64,000 nucleotides of DNA from Ornithodoros turicata (GCF_037126465.1 NC_088203.1:53171581-53235580), one strand, 5' to 3'. Counted from the first letter of the stretch, positions 30,600-42,449 are shown. Numbers and translations are program-made. Notes: generated by a model from the sequence alone, not told the origin.

Positions 30600-33147
30600 G
30601 TGACCACTCGAACTGCATTCGTTGAACCATTCGTCGGTTATATGAAAGTGCTCATTAGAGTTGCCCCGCACAAAAAGTGTTGGATGTAGTTTTGTAGTGT
30701 GTTGTTTATCTCGTAGAGCGCATCGCGGCATGTAGGTCGAGAGCCCTTATACGTATTTTTTGCATGTTTACTTGAGTGTGGGCATTGTTCTATACCACAC
30801 AGGCCATATTTCATTCATAATAGTTTCGCAAATAAACACGTACGGGTCGATCTCATATTGCTTTTGAGTTAGGCATAATGTCTTCAGATCAGGGTATGTG
30901 TATCCTGTTTGCTGGACCCAACAGATATTATTAAGGGTAGTGCAACATTTCCCACTTCTTGAACGATGCTAACATTGCCAGAATAAGGAACATTACACTG
31001 TGCTGTGTATTCCACACTCATTTGTCTCGAGACGTAAACCCCCAATTATTATATTGGGTACTCTACATGTTCAACCAGTCAGCACTTCCCATATCCTATT
31101 TTTTTAAACATGTGCTTAAAATTGCACAACTGCCACTCAAGTAACTTTGCCACCAAATTAGTCAGTGACAAAAGGTATATGTACTTTATCACAAATTTAA
31201 TAACCTTGGTGGAAATGGTTGATGGTGTCCTCTGCCTTGTACGGTGCACTACATAGCAAAATACACAATAGTCCAAATGTTTTCCTTGTCCACAAATGCC
31301 CTGTCAAAGCTGAAAGACTCCTATCAAAATGGGGAAGCGGGCTTGCTTGTCCAGAAAAACAAATGTGAAACTGCAGTGCTCAACGTAAATAACTGCATGC
31401 TCAGCAACTAAGGCTGGTGACGCCGAAGACCTAATATTTCTAGGTTAAAAGGAACAAAGGAGAAAAGACCACTACAGCGTATTAATGTTGTTTCAAAAGT
31501 ATAACACCACAAAGTTTGTGAGAGTCAGTTGGTGTATTTAGTTATGTTGGTCACCTCCTGCACCAATTTTTAATAAGATTCAAATGCGTTGCTACCAACC
31601 AGGACCTAAGCCTGACCTATGGTCTAATAATAATAATAATAATATCTATCTATGACTTATATGGACCTCCACCACTAGTTTGGTCTAGGTTTCACACGTG
31701 GCTTCTAGTGAAATTCGAAGCTGCTCTGTAGAGCTGACACGAGACTTGCAGAGTAGAGAATTTTTTATTTATATTTTCCAAAGAACATGTAAAAAACAAT
31801 GTGATGTACCAACTGTATTCAAAGAAATACAAATATACTTTGTTTTAGCTATGTGCATATTAGCAGATTACAGGCGACCGATAACACACAATGGGTGTCA
31901 AGGGTGAGAACACAAGAATACTACCACTGCAGGCACTGTCCTGAAATTCTAAGTCACCATTTGTCAGAAAGCAATGACCACGCACAGCCTAAGGATCATA
32001 TTGAGCTCCTTCCATTATTCTTTTTATTGAAAGCATGTTGGCTGCCATCCAGTCCATGAAAGTGGCCCTTATCGTTGAAAGCACGGTTCAACAGCAAGCG
32101 AGCTGGTGATAGTGTCCATAATAGCGAGACCTGAAGAGGAGATACAAGAAGGGACATAAACACGCTATGTTGAGACATTGTGTATGTCCCTTCCTATCCC
32201 TCATCTCAGGGTTTTTCGCTATGGACCTTCATGATGTTTCCTTCGGCAAACTTTACATATTTTTATGTAGAATTGTGAAGGTACAGCCAGGCGCTGTTAG
32301 CAAATCACACAGTACTTTGCTTGAATCAAGAATCCACAGAAGGTACACAGTCATCTTCAGCATTGCACACATCTATGGGACATGTTAATCACTTTGGAAT
32401 GTCACAGACATGTCATGGAGGCCGGCACATGATTAGTGGTGCTGAACAGACAACTATATGTCATAGTTTAGGCATAAAAAGCATGCCATTGCCAAAAAGC
32501 ACTTTGCCATGACACAAATATATGAAGCAACAAATGTACCCTCTACTTTATTATGGTTATTAGTCAACACTGCCAAGAATATGGGAACACAGCCTTGTAC
32601 CACATACACTCTTCAAAGTGACCTTCACACACGACACATTGTAGGTCAACGAGACTTCAGAATGATGTACTCTCCCTCCCCATTGGCTGAAAACATTTTT
32701 CTACAACCTTGCATAAGGGGAAGTTAGTACAAGAAACGCACACATTCTTTTTTGAGCAAATCAGTATTCAGAGTGTTACCATACTGTGGTAGGCCTGCAG
32801 TGCATTACGTGGCACAGCACACACTGTAAAAAATTTCACCGTAGAACATGTCCCCCATTCTAATGACAGTCTTCTCCAGTTTTTCAAAGTGCCATTTCCC
32901 ATAGTGCTTTATGGTAGGACACAGTATTTCTAAATCTTTACTGTAGTTTACTGGTTGTAGCAGAAAAAAGACACCACTGTTTCCGATCACAGGACGCAAG
33001 CCATAAGTGCTATACGGAAACAGTACATGCTGCTCTCTAGCAGTTGTTCGTGTTTGGACATTGTATGGTGCACGCAGGGTAAATTCCATGGTTAAAATAT
33101 CCAAACGTGAACAACTGTTAGATTACATGACGTCGAATGCTCTATAG
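30600..33147. other. Interior of the TTAA element; no gene seen
   Basis: AT-rich, without recognisable coding sequence. An AAT microsatellite lies at about 31626-31643. An intron of a spliced transposase gene cannot be excluded. Confidence 0.4.
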
Positions 33148-33149
33148 TA

Positions 33150-33850
33150 CAGCAAAAACCTCCAAAGTCGGACACCTCCCTACCTCGGACAACTCCCCAT
33201 GATTTCATTGCACGGACAGGCTCCCATTGAAACTACATGGGGACGAAATTCTCTATGTCGGACACCTCCCTATCTTGGAAGTAGGATAGGGTTTTCCCTG
33301 CAAAGTCGGACAAAACCCTGGCCAAATTACCTCAATATCGGCCCATCTTTGCACCAAAATGAGCCAGTGGCCTTGACTTTTGCCCCTTTTTTCCCCTATA
33401 CTGGCCTCAGCATTTTGTTGCTTTAGTTTTTAGAGTCCAAAAACAAGTGCTGTCAGTCTACATTGTAATTCTTTATGTGAGCACTTGTCTTCAGTTTGTC
33501 TAGAGCCTTTGAACGAGCACTGCACCAAAGCTCTGAGAAGTGGGCTGACGCTTCAGAGACACGTCCTTGCTGCTCGAAAAGCTCCAGAGGTAATGCCATT
33601 GAGTAGAATCTGAACGGAATTGAATATACTAAAATCAGTAATAATTATCAGTGAAGAGTAGGTAGATGTACCACTACCAGGCACCACCACCAGGTACCAC
33701 TAAGGACCTTAAATTGAAGAAGGGGGACATTTCTCACAGCTGTGATCTCTTCCATTTTTTGTTGCCGTCATATTCTGTAACTCGGACACCTCTATAAGTA
33801 GGAGACTCTTCGGCTGCACCGTGGGTGTCCAACATAGGAAGATTTCACTG
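33150..33850. mobile_element. Tigger/pogo-type MITE, 701 bp
   Basis: The ends read CAGCAAAAACCTCC and, inward from the right, CAGTGAAATCTTCC; a GGACACC block follows on both sides. TA flanks both ends (33148-33149; 33851-33852). CAG termini with TA target and CTCGGACACC-like motifs are typical of Tigger elements. No transposase is seen, and terminal similarity is only moderate, so it is old. Confidence 0.68.
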
Positions 33851-34439
33851 TATTTATGTTCTGTGTCATGCGACCACAAACAATATATGCTTTTGCTCAT
33901 GCTGCACAGCACAGGCGACATGAGCTGCATGTGAGGATAACAACATGAAACCCGAGGCGCAGAGGAAAAGGCATGACTTTACGGTCTCTGTGTCAGTTGT
34001 TTCATGTTGTAATTGCGTACCAGCTGGCCTGTACCTGAGAATAGGTGTGATGCATTGTACACGCACCATACACATGCAGTATGTGGTGTGTTGTGATAGT
34101 AATTCCACTGCCTATTGAAGAATAATGCTCCAGGTCGATTGTTTCGGTACAATCTTGAACTATGCATACCAAGGGGTAGGGCATCTGCGTGACAGGTTTA
34201 CCTGGAAGTAAGAATGTAAATGTTAGCTGAAGTCATTGAATAATTAACATTATCAATATACTGCTGCAGATGATACAAACAATAGCACACAAGATGCTCC
34301 GATATGTTCTGCAGGAATGTCTCTGTACTCACAATGTTAGTACAGCAGCTACAGAAAGGCATAAAACAAGTTTTTGTATACATGATACCACTTGAATGGA
34401 ACAAAAGCTTCTGCTTCACTGCCAGAACACCACGGCGGA

Positions 34440-34770
34440 TAGATTTACCTTACTTCACCTGAGAAAAAGTATGTACTGTTGCACACATGATGCTGTTTGA
34501 ATGTCTCGAAAAACATAATTTATGACCGAAAGACATCAACTGGAAGATTTCGATTTACCTTAGTCAAAACTGAGAAAAAGTATGTGCTGTTGCACACACG
34601 AAACTGCTTGAACTGCCCTTGAGCGCTCTGGAAGAACACCTTATTTGTGACCAAAATACAACAGCTGAGCCAACATTGAATTTATACCTTACTCAAAATA
34701 CACAAGATGTGCTGCCGTGCATATGATACGATGATACTGCTTAAATGTACTCTGAAAGCGCTGGCACCTC
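34440..34770. repeat. Degenerate tandem repeat, about 120-bp unit, three copies
   Basis: Units begin near 34447, 34555 and 34683 and share GATTTACCTTA, CTGAGAAAAAGTATGT, TGCTGTTGCACACA and a TTGAA(C/T)TG block; the third unit is the most diverged. It lies inside the TTAA element. Confidence 0.65.
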
Positions 34771-35932
34771 AGGCATGGTTTCTCTAAGCTAGCGAGCAAC
34801 AGCAAGGGTATACGAACACAAGAAGTCGAGCACAAGTGATGGAATGCACTTGATTAATCAGAAAATGAAATGTCTCAGTACCAGGTGTCACTGTTCCGTC
34901 AACAAAAACAGATGAACTTTGAAGGGGCGTCTGGTTGGCACTGGTGACAGCCTTCAGCTTGAAACCCAGACGGTGATAGTTGAGACGTGGAGTGCAAGCC
35001 TTTCGGTGGTGCCAGAATGCCTGCGAAATCATTTAACAAATAAGGCAATTCCAAATCTGTACTGAGAATACACCCGCTGGGGCGTAATCTCTAAAGGATG
35101 AAGCAGTAACTGACAGATAGCGTATTTTTCTCTTCTACGTGATGCAATTTGCACCGCATGACTGACTTGTCTAACATTACGCGTCTTACCTTTATCTGCT
35201 GCCTAGTCCTGCCCCTGCAATCTCCTGCTGCAGATAAGGTTGGCACAGCATCCCGGGCGAGACATCTTCGGCTTCTTGTGAAACAAGTTGCGCATTGCTT
35301 CCGTAACATTCGTATGAGCCAGATGAACAGATCAAATCGCTGCTTTCGAAGGTGGCACCCAGTCGGAGTTGTAACCGATTGTTGCAGTCAATCGATTTCT
35401 CTTTCGCCTTTCGGAAAATTATGGTTTGAAACATTGGAACTGCATGCTGAAGTGTTCTTGCAGACGGGAGCAAAACGCTCACGCATTCTCGGCACGCAGC
35501 ACAGAACACGAATCACACCAGGAAGTCTGTACTGGCCTAGCAAATGCTTTGCAGTCGAAGGAAGCAAAACTCACGTTCCTCGTGGGTTTAGTGAAGTCCA
35601 GAAATATACTGGCTCCCTAATAGCGAACTGTTTATCACTTCCCCAATGTGAATCTGCGCAGCAGACGGCTCGGCAGAAGAAACTGGCCGGCTTAGCGGAA
35701 GAAACCAATCCAAAAGTCATGCCAAGCCGGAGCGCGGGCAGACCACGAATGTGTCGTCGACACAGGGTTTGCGGGCCACAAGACGGGATGTCAGTGAAAC
35801 TAAAAATTCACTTTTTCGGAAAACCGCGTTTTTGGGACAACTATTTTGCATACATAATCAGTGTTCCCTTATGAACACATCGTGTGAGTACCATTCCATT
35901 CCGTAACACTCGAAAATCGGCGTAGCTGAGCT
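34771..35932. other. Right part of the TTAA element; possible spliced exon
   Basis: A minus-strand open segment (about 34881-35015) is bounded by a plausible acceptor TTTCGCAG and donor GGTACTG. A 241-codon plus frame (35149-35874) is also open. Neither has a family I recognise. If the element is autonomous, its transposase exons would be here. Confidence 0.3.
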
Positions 35933-36657
35933 TTAAGGGGGAGCACTGTGAAGGCGGAAAGCACAACAAGCTACGGTTTTCTGTCTTGCTCTGTGTCAAC
36001 ATGGATGGAACAGACAAGCGTGTTCCCCTGGTTCTTGGGAAAAGCATAAACCCACACTGCTTCAGAGGAGAAAGAGTCCCTGTGAATTACGCATCCAACA
36101 CCAAAACGTAGATGTCCCGAGCGATTTTTAGGGACTGGGTGGTGGACCTCGACCTCGACATGGCGAAGAAGGGCAGGCGCGTGTGTTTGTTGCAGGACAA
36201 CTGCTCCGCACATCACATCGAGGACGTGCGCCTCACGCATGTCAAAACGTGTTTCCTTCCCCCGAACTCCACTTCCCTTATCCAACCTTTGGACCAAGGG
36301 ATAATAAACAGCATGAAGTGCGGCTACCGTGCGCAACTCATCGATAAGCTGCTATTCGAAAGAGAAAGAGAAACGAAAGTCAACGCAATACAGGCTCTCG
36401 AGATGCTCGCAGCAGCATGTCAGTGTGTGAAATGCGAAGTGGTCGTTAATTACTGCCGCAAAGCGGGATTTTACAACAGATACAACAGTAAAGAAAATAC
36501 GGACACCGACGATTGGATAATGAACAAGAGTAGAGGAAGAATGCAGATAGCCATATTTTACGGAAAGGTGACTGAAGAATTTCAACTCTTGAAATCATCT
36601 CTCGGACTTGATCCTCAACCAGCATGGTACAACTTTGTAAAACTGAGTCCCAGTTGA
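35933..36657 (+). pseudogene. Tigger/pogo transposase, 3' part (DDE domain)
   Basis: After TTAA the frame gives EHCEGGKHNKLRFSVLLC, VNMDGTDKRVPLVLG and, after one nonsense codon (TAG at about 36110 in place of an expected W), the ORF 36112-36657. That ORF holds the second catalytic D in CLLQDNCSAH and the third in LIQPLDQGII, with FLPPNSTS just before. These are the standard Tigger DDD motifs. It joins the 5' part at 29461-30024 without loss of a base once the TTAA element is removed. Confidence 0.9.
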
Positions 36658-36721
36658 CACTCCGTCAAGGGGCAGTTGAAGTCGTTTCAAACGTTGAACT
36701 ACAGTTTCTCCTGTGTTTACA

Positions 36722-37614
36722 GTTAATCCTCGTTTCATATTAATCACCTGTGCCGCCACTTCTAGTCCTACCATGGAAATTAATCAGTATGATGTACGAT
36801 ATCATCCTTGTTCTGCGAGCTTTAGTGTTCTTGTTGCCAGTTTTATCTGTTTTTTCTTAATTTCGTGTTAGCGCCGCGAATCAACTGTAGCTATGAGCAG
36901 CGTACAGACGTGGACAGATGGAGAGAGGACAGCAGGAAGGAGTGGGGGACAGGGGGATTGTTATGCGTCCTGGGCAGACTTCAAGGGGAACTGTGCCGAC
37001 ATTCGTCTGGAAAGTCTTCGGAAAACCCAGGGAAAACCTCAGACAGCACAGCCGGTGACAGGATTCGAACCCGTACCCCACCTCTATGTCTGGGCGTGGA
37101 AAGCGGCTACCCTAACCACTATGCCACGGGAGCTGGTGCAGTTTTATCTGTATGCTATAGATTTTAATCCTATATTAGCGGTCCACGTTTTGCATGTATT
37201 CTACAAAAATATTCATACCGTTTTAACTATTGCCTTGTTTATGGCTAACACTACTCTATGCTCAGTGTTGTCGCAATGCACAGAGTAGTTGCAACCATAG
37301 AAACTACTGTTATTGCTGTAAACAGGGAAATAGCTGTAATAGATGATATTCATGCAAGTACCTTTGTAGCGTTTTACTGTAGAAAGCAAAATAAAAAATG
37401 GCAGAAGAATATGCATCAAAATCAACGCTTAAATGTTACAGAATGAGGAAAATCTCATGTCTCGATGACTAAGACGGGTGGCATTAGGAATAAATGGTAC
37501 CACGAGTAATAGTGGTGGCATGAGTATTAAAATTCCTGATACAAGGGCTAAAATACAGTTATGAGGGTGAAATTCCATTGCAATAAATAAATGTTATGAA
37601 ACGAGGATTAAATA
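36722..37614. mobile_element. Tigger-like MITE candidate hosting a SINE
   Basis: TTAATCCTCGTTTCATA occurs at about 36723-36741 and in inverted orientation at about 37597-37613, and short blocks inside also match in inverted order (GCCACCACT, TAGTCCTACC versus CTCGTGGTACC). The left end is preceded by TA and reads CAGTTAATCC; the right end is diverged. SINE copy 2 (36851-37138) lies within. The superfamily is inferred from the CAG/CCTCGTTT terminus. Confidence 0.45.
36851..37138 (-). mobile_element. tRNA-derived SINE copy 2, different tRNA head
   Basis: On the minus strand it has the same body as the SINE at 8265 (CCGGCTGTGCTGTCTGAGG, GTTTTCCGAAGACTTTCC, GAATGTCGGCACAG). The head, however, carries an A-box region GTGGCATAGTGGTTAGGG, clearly different from the Ser-like head, with the same B box GGTTCGAATCC. 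Exact 13-bp target repeats CAGTTTTATCTGT flank it (36838-36850; 37139-37151). The T-rich left edge is the A tail in reverse. Confidence 0.88.
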
Positions 37615-38239
37615 CCATGAAAAACTACGTTGGCAAAAACTGCCCTAACTGATGCTACTGGTGCTCACCAAAGCTTCATATTTAAGTTTATCTTTAGTTC
37701 CTCTTCTATGGCCAGGAACTGTTGCATTGTTTTCATCAGCAAGTCGAAGTCATCTATATTGAGCGTTTCACCGCCAGATGTCTGTTTCTAAGCTTCTTCC
37801 AGTTGACTGAGCCTATGATAGATGTCAGACTGGGTTTGTCGAAGGTCCTTCACAGCAGCTAGGACTTCTATGTTGTGCTGCTTAGCTTCTGCGAGGTGCC
37901 GCATTATATTCTGTTCGGTGACTGGAACTTAAAAAAAAAAAAAATACTCAGAATATTGTAGCAATGCGTAGAATCCATCTTATCGTCATGACAGTGGCAG
38001 GTAACATGAGCTGCAGAATCAGGTATGGCAAAAAGCCATGCAAGAGCTGAGATGACAGTTAATGGCAACAATGATACAAAGCTTGTACTGAGAATAAAAT
38101 TTGGTCATTTGCTCGGTTCCCTACTCTTAAAGCGCTGACCCCATAATACGCGACATGCTACAAGTGATAAAGTCGATGGCGGTGGAGCCACTCGACCGAG
38201 AAAAAAGCTCCGCCGCGGCTACAAAATAGACCTCTACCT
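37615..38239. other. No gene seen
   Basis: Non-coding flank of gypsy copy B. An A run (37930-37943) is the only simple feature. GTTTG at 38240-38244 is the target duplication of copy B. Confidence 0.45.
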
Positions 38240-38244
38240 GTTTG

Positions 38245-38361
38245 TGTTCTGTTTCCGAGCAGCAGACAGACACGTCCATACCCAAGAACGAATATTATTT
38301 TAATGTCCCGAACACGAGCGCGTGAGTGCTGATACCAATAACCATGGAACTGAACACCACA
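38245..38361 (-). repeat. 3' LTR of copy B (117 bp)
   Basis: On the minus strand it begins TGTGGTGTTCAG and ends AACAGAACA. The TG...CA ends and flanking GTTTG fix the length at 117 bp. Confidence 0.92.
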
Positions 38362-38402
38362 TTCCCTCTGCACTTAAACTGTTCATTCCGACTAGCTCTC
38401 GT

Positions 38403-40097
38403 TCAAGGCATTCCCGCTTGGAAGCGTTCCGGAGGTTGCCTACGACGACTGCTGCGACGTAACGGTTCCGAATGCGGATTCGTCACATCGACGTCCGACG
38501 TTACGTTGGCACCAGGCTGTACCGCTGGCTCTGTTGGTGCCAGTGGAGTTGCTCCATCGCCTTCCACGGGCGCTTGCGTGTCCGAGCTTGTATCACTCGA
38601 CGTCCTGTCACCATACAAGGGAGTCGTTGGCAGGTTCTGTGACCCGCTAGGAGCTTCGTCCATTGCTGACGTTCCCCTATCGTGCCGAAACGACGTTGGC
38701 GACGCACGTGCCCAGCGTGGTTTCAAGTGGTCACTGTGTACATAGCGCAGCTGGTTGTTCACCTTGACTAAAAACGTTGCCTCGCTCACTTGCTGAACTA
38801 CTGTGGCCTCCTCCCACGCCAAAGGTTCGCCTCTTGTCGTCTTCACGTAGACTATTTCTCCCACGGTGAACTGCGTGGCTCTTCCACGATGCTCATTGCG
38901 CCTAGCAGCGTTTTGTTCCTGTTTTGTCCTCATGTCTTTAACGAAGTCTGGTTTTAAAAGTGAAAGTTTCACTCGTGGCTGCCTCTTCAGGAATAGTTCC
39001 GCAGGTGTACGTCCAGTTACCGAATTAGCTGTATTCCTGTAGGCCAGCAGAAAATCGTCAAGACGTTGGTGGAGGGTCCTGCGTTGACCTGTCATGTTGT
39101 CATGCAAGACTTGCTTGAGCAATATTGTCTTGGTCGTTTGAACCAGGCGTTCGGCTGCGCCATTCGACGCTGCGTGGTAAGGCGGCGTACGCGTATGCCG
39201 GATTCCGAGGCCGCGTGTGAAATCTGCGAACTCTTGAGCAATGAATTGAGGCCCATTGTCACTAACTAACTCTTCAGGATATCCGTACGCGGCGAAGATA
39301 GCCCTCAGAGTGTCGGTTGTCCTTGCAGCAGTAGCGGTGCTGAGACATCTGACTTCAATCCACTTGGAATACGAGTCTACAAGCACGAAGAGATTAATTC
39401 CCTCTTTTACAGCAAAGTCGACGTGGACACGCTGCCAGACCCGCGTTGGGTATGTCCACGGATGCAGTGGTCCCGGTGTCTTTGCGGGCGCAGTAGTCTG
39501 ACAGACGTTGCACTTACGAACCGTTGACTCGATGTCTTTGTCCATTAAAGGCCACCAGACAAATGACCTAGCTAGCATTTTCATTCTTTCAATTCCAGGA
39601 TGCTCTTCGTGAAGCAGTGATAACACTGGCTGCCGGAGTGTATCAGGAACGATGACCCGTTGCCCCCACGTCAGGCATCCTTGCTCATGTGACAGTTCAT
39701 GTCGCCGAACGTAAAATGGCTGAAACTTTCCATCAAACGTTGCAGGCCATCCAGATACGGTGAACTGTCGTACGGCCTCGAGTATTGGGTCCCGTTTTGT
39801 CCATTTCGTAACTTGACTGGCCGTGATAGGTGTCGAGTCAAAGACCGCCAAGCACTCCTCGCTTTCGTCATTGTGCCTTGCTGGAAGCGGTAGCCTGGAA
39901 AGTGCGTCGGCCACTTCCATATTTTTCCCGTTTCGGTATTGTAGCGTGTACTGGTACGCGGCCATTGTGATGGCCAAGCGTTGTACTCGAGCTGCCGCCA
40001 CTGTCGGAATAGGTTTATCCGGTTCCAGAATTCCTAGCAGTGGTTTATGATCGGTATATAACTGGAATTTCCTGCCGTAGAGGTAACGATGGAACCG
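38403..40097 (-). CDS. RNase H end and integrase part of copy B
   Basis: Minus-strand continuation of the copy B polyprotein after the nonsense codon at 40098-40100; the largest ATG-initiated frame is 40001-38403. It encodes the RNase H C-terminal end (YQYTLQYRNGKNMEVADALS), the HHCC module (HEEHPGIERMKML ... CNVCQ), the integrase core with D in VHVDFAVKEG, D in LVSDNGPQF and E in SNGAAERLVQ, then a GEIVYVKTTRG segment and an S/T/P-rich tail. All catalytic residues are present. Confidence 0.92.
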   Translation of the reverse strand, partial: RFHRYLYGRKFQLYTDHKPLLGILEPDKPIPTVAAARVQRLAITMAAYQYTLQYRNGKNMEVADALSRLPLPARHNDESEECLAVFDSTPITASQVTKWTKRDPILEAVRQFTVSGWPATFDGKFQPFYVRRHELSHEQGCLTWGQRVIVPDTLRQPVLSLLHEEHPGIERMKMLARSFVWWPLMDKDIESTVRKCNVCQTTAPAKTPGPLHPWTYPTRVWQRVHVDFAVKEGINLFVLVDSYSKWIEVRCLSTATAARTTDTLRAIFAAYGYPEELVSDNGPQFIAQEFADFTRGLGIRHTRTPPYHAASNGAAERLVQTTKTILLKQVLHDNMTGQRRTLHQRLDDFLLAYRNTANSVTGRTPAELFLKRQPRVKLSLLKPDFVKDMRTKQEQNAARRNEHRGRATQFTVGEIVYVKTTRGEPLAWEEATVVQQVSEATFLVKVNNQLRYVHSDHLKPRWARASPTSFRHDRGTSAMDEAPSGSQNLPTTPLYGDRTSSDTSSDTQAPVEGDGATPLAPTEPAVQPGANVTSDVDVTNPHSEPLRRSSRRRQPPERFQAGMP

Positions 40098-42449
40098 CTA
40101 CAATCCGAAGATAATTGCGAGAGCCACCTTTTCTCCCTGTGCGTAGTTACGTTCCGCAACGCTGAGAGTTCGAGATGCGAAGGCGATCGGTTTTTCTGTT
40201 CCATCCGGCATGACGTGGAAAATGACCGCTCCCAGGCCGTATGCCGAAGAATCACAGCTGAGACCAATAGGCTTCTTAACGTCGTAATATGCGAGTACTT
40301 GGCTGTCGATCAGACGCCGTTTGGCTTCTTCAAATGCTTTTAAACATCTTTCTGTCCACACCCAGCGTTGGTCTCTTTTCAACAAGTCGTACAACGGTGC
40401 GACTATGGTAGCGAGATTCCTGATAAATTTCCCGTAGCAGTTCAGCAAGCCCAAGAAAGCCCGCAGTTCCGTAGCATTACTCGGCTGAGGAGCTTCGATT
40501 ATTGCCTTTATCTTGGTTTCCGTCGGGAATATGCCTTCCTGTGTGACTTTATGCCCCAAGTATACAACTGACGGCTTGAAAAATTGACACTTTTCTTCCT
40601 TCAGTGTCATATTGTGCTGTTCTAGTCGTTGCAAGACATTCTCCACCGTTCCCTGACATTCGTCCACGTTTTCACCTGCGACGATTACATCATCAATGTA
40701 ACATCCCACCTTGGGAATCCCTTTTAAAACTGAATCCATTAGCGACTGAAAAATGGCTGGTGCGCTCGATATTCCAAAGGGCAGTCTCTGAAATTGAAAC
40801 AGCCCGAGATGTGTGTTTACTGTCAGCAGTGGCTTGCTTTCTTCGTCCAAGGGAACCTGCTGGTACGCTTGTGACAGGTCCAGAACGCAGAAAACTTTTC
40901 CTCCGGCGAGTGTTGAGTACAAATCCTCTGGTAGGGGCAAGGGATAATGATCGGTCTTCAAAACAGGATTCACGGTGATCTTGTAGTCCCCGCATAGCCT
41001 TAATCCTGCTCCGCTGCTCTTCGGTACCACAACAAGGGGCGTTGCCCAGTCGCTTCTTGACACTCTTTTCAAGATGCCATCAGCTTCCAATTTCTCCAAC
41101 TCCTTTGCTACTTCGTTTTTCATGGAGAACGGTACTGGTCGCGCTTTCGCAAACACTGGTTGGGCTGCCTCCTTGACGAGAACACGCGCCTTGAAGTCCT
41201 TCACCACTCCTGGAACGCCTTTGAAAACTCCAGAGTACTTTCGCCGCAACGTCTCCACCCTTTTCCCCACGTCACTTGACAGATGGCAGACACTCTTCCT
41301 ATCTAGCCTCAGCCAGTCTCTTCCTATTAATGCTGCCATTTTCCTGCCCTGATCTCTGACGGCCACCAACGGCAGGAGCATTTCCTCGCCTGTTTGGGCC
41401 ACTTTGACGCTTGACTTTCCCAGTATCTGCAGCTTTTCCCCGGTGTAAGTTCGCAAAGCTAGGTCTGCTGTCCTGCACTTGATGTGTGCGAAGTAATGTC
41501 GATACATCGTTTCGGGCATTATTGTGACCGCTGCTCCAGTATCTATTACCATGGGAACTTCCTTTCCTTCGATACTCATGTCTACGCTGTATCCACTTGC
41601 TGCCTTTTCTGAGTAACATATAGTGTAGCAGTCGCAATCATCCGACTCTTCGTCCGTCGTATCGACGTATGTGACAGGCTTCGTTTTCCTTTTTCCGCAC
41701 ACCGCTTGCAGGTGTCCCTTTTTGTGGCAGGATCGGCACGTGAGATTCCTGAACCAACACCTATCCGAGCGGTGAGGCTTCCCGCAGTGCTTGCACTCGT
41801 CTCTGTCCTCTTCCCGTTTACTGTCTGCGCCCGGTACGGCTACTTTCCATTTTGGAGCCTTCTTCCTTGCTCTCCCGCTGATAGCGTTGACTCCATCTCC
41901 TTGGCTTGCGTCGTGTAACTGCTTCGTTTGCTTCGCCGCTAGCTCCTTTTCCAAGGCAATCTTGCATGCCACTTCAAACGTCAATTTCTCCGTTGCAAAT
42001 AACGTTCGCTGCGTCTCTTCATCACGTAACCCAGCTACCAGTCTGTCCCTCAAAGCGTCGTTGAGAAAAGTACCGAACTCACAGTCTCTGGCTAAGTGTT
42101 TCAACTCTGTGATGAAGTCCTTGACGGTCTCATCCGGATGTTGAACTCTTCGATTAAACTGACAACGTTCCGCAATGATTGACCGTTGTGGACTGTAATG
42201 TCCCTCCAAGAGCACCTTGATTTCTCCGTATGTCTTCTCCGTTGGAAGTGCAGGCACAACGATCTTTTTCAGCTCTTCGTAAGCTTGCCCCCCGATTACG
42301 TTTAAGAGCAGCTTCAACTTCTTTTCTTGAGGCACTTCATTGATATCGACGTAGTTGTCGAAACGCTCAAAGTACGAGCGAACGTCGTCAACCTTCGGGT
42401 TGAATTCAGCCATAGTGCCGAGCTTCGGGGCGTGATGTGATTGTGACAT
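40098..42449 (-). pseudogene. Gag, protease, RT and partial RNase H of copy B, ends at a nonsense codon
   Basis: 783 codons on the minus strand. Order: Gag capsid region, two CCHC knuckles, protease with MVIDTGAAVTIMPE, RT with LRLCGDYKITVNP, LPFGISSAPAIFQ and YIDDVIV, then RNase H up to EKVALAIIFGL. The next codon is TAG where copy A has AAG (K), a single-base nonsense at 40098-40100. The position that is a stop in copy A is TCA here. Thus the two copies carry different single disabling mutations, and their source was presumably intact. Confidence 0.93.

Larger units (their letters stand above)
30025..35932. mobile_element. 5.9-kb TTAA-inserting DNA transposon with TIRs (Kolobok-like)
   Basis: The left end is AGGTCAGCTACACCGATTT and the right end, read inward, is AGCTCAGCTACGCCGATTT: 17 of 19 terminal bases match, and similarity extends to about 35. 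It is flanked by TTAA on both sides (30021-30024; 35933-35936). Excising it with one TTAA restores the Tigger transposase frame. TTAA duplication with AGG-type termini is the pattern of the Kolobok superfamily (T2-type TTAAAGG ends); piggyBac also uses TTAA but usually begins CCY. No transposase is recognised inside, though spliced exons cannot be excluded. A Tigger-like MITE lies within it. Confidence 0.82.

Noticed and set aside
35149..35874. 241-codon plus-strand frame in the TTAA element
   Set aside because: No family features; a possible THAP-like reading was too weak to support. Kept only as a note on the region.
30025..35932. piggyBac element
   Set aside because: TTAA fits, but termini start AGG rather than CCY and no piggyBac transposase motif is seen; Kolobok-like fits better.
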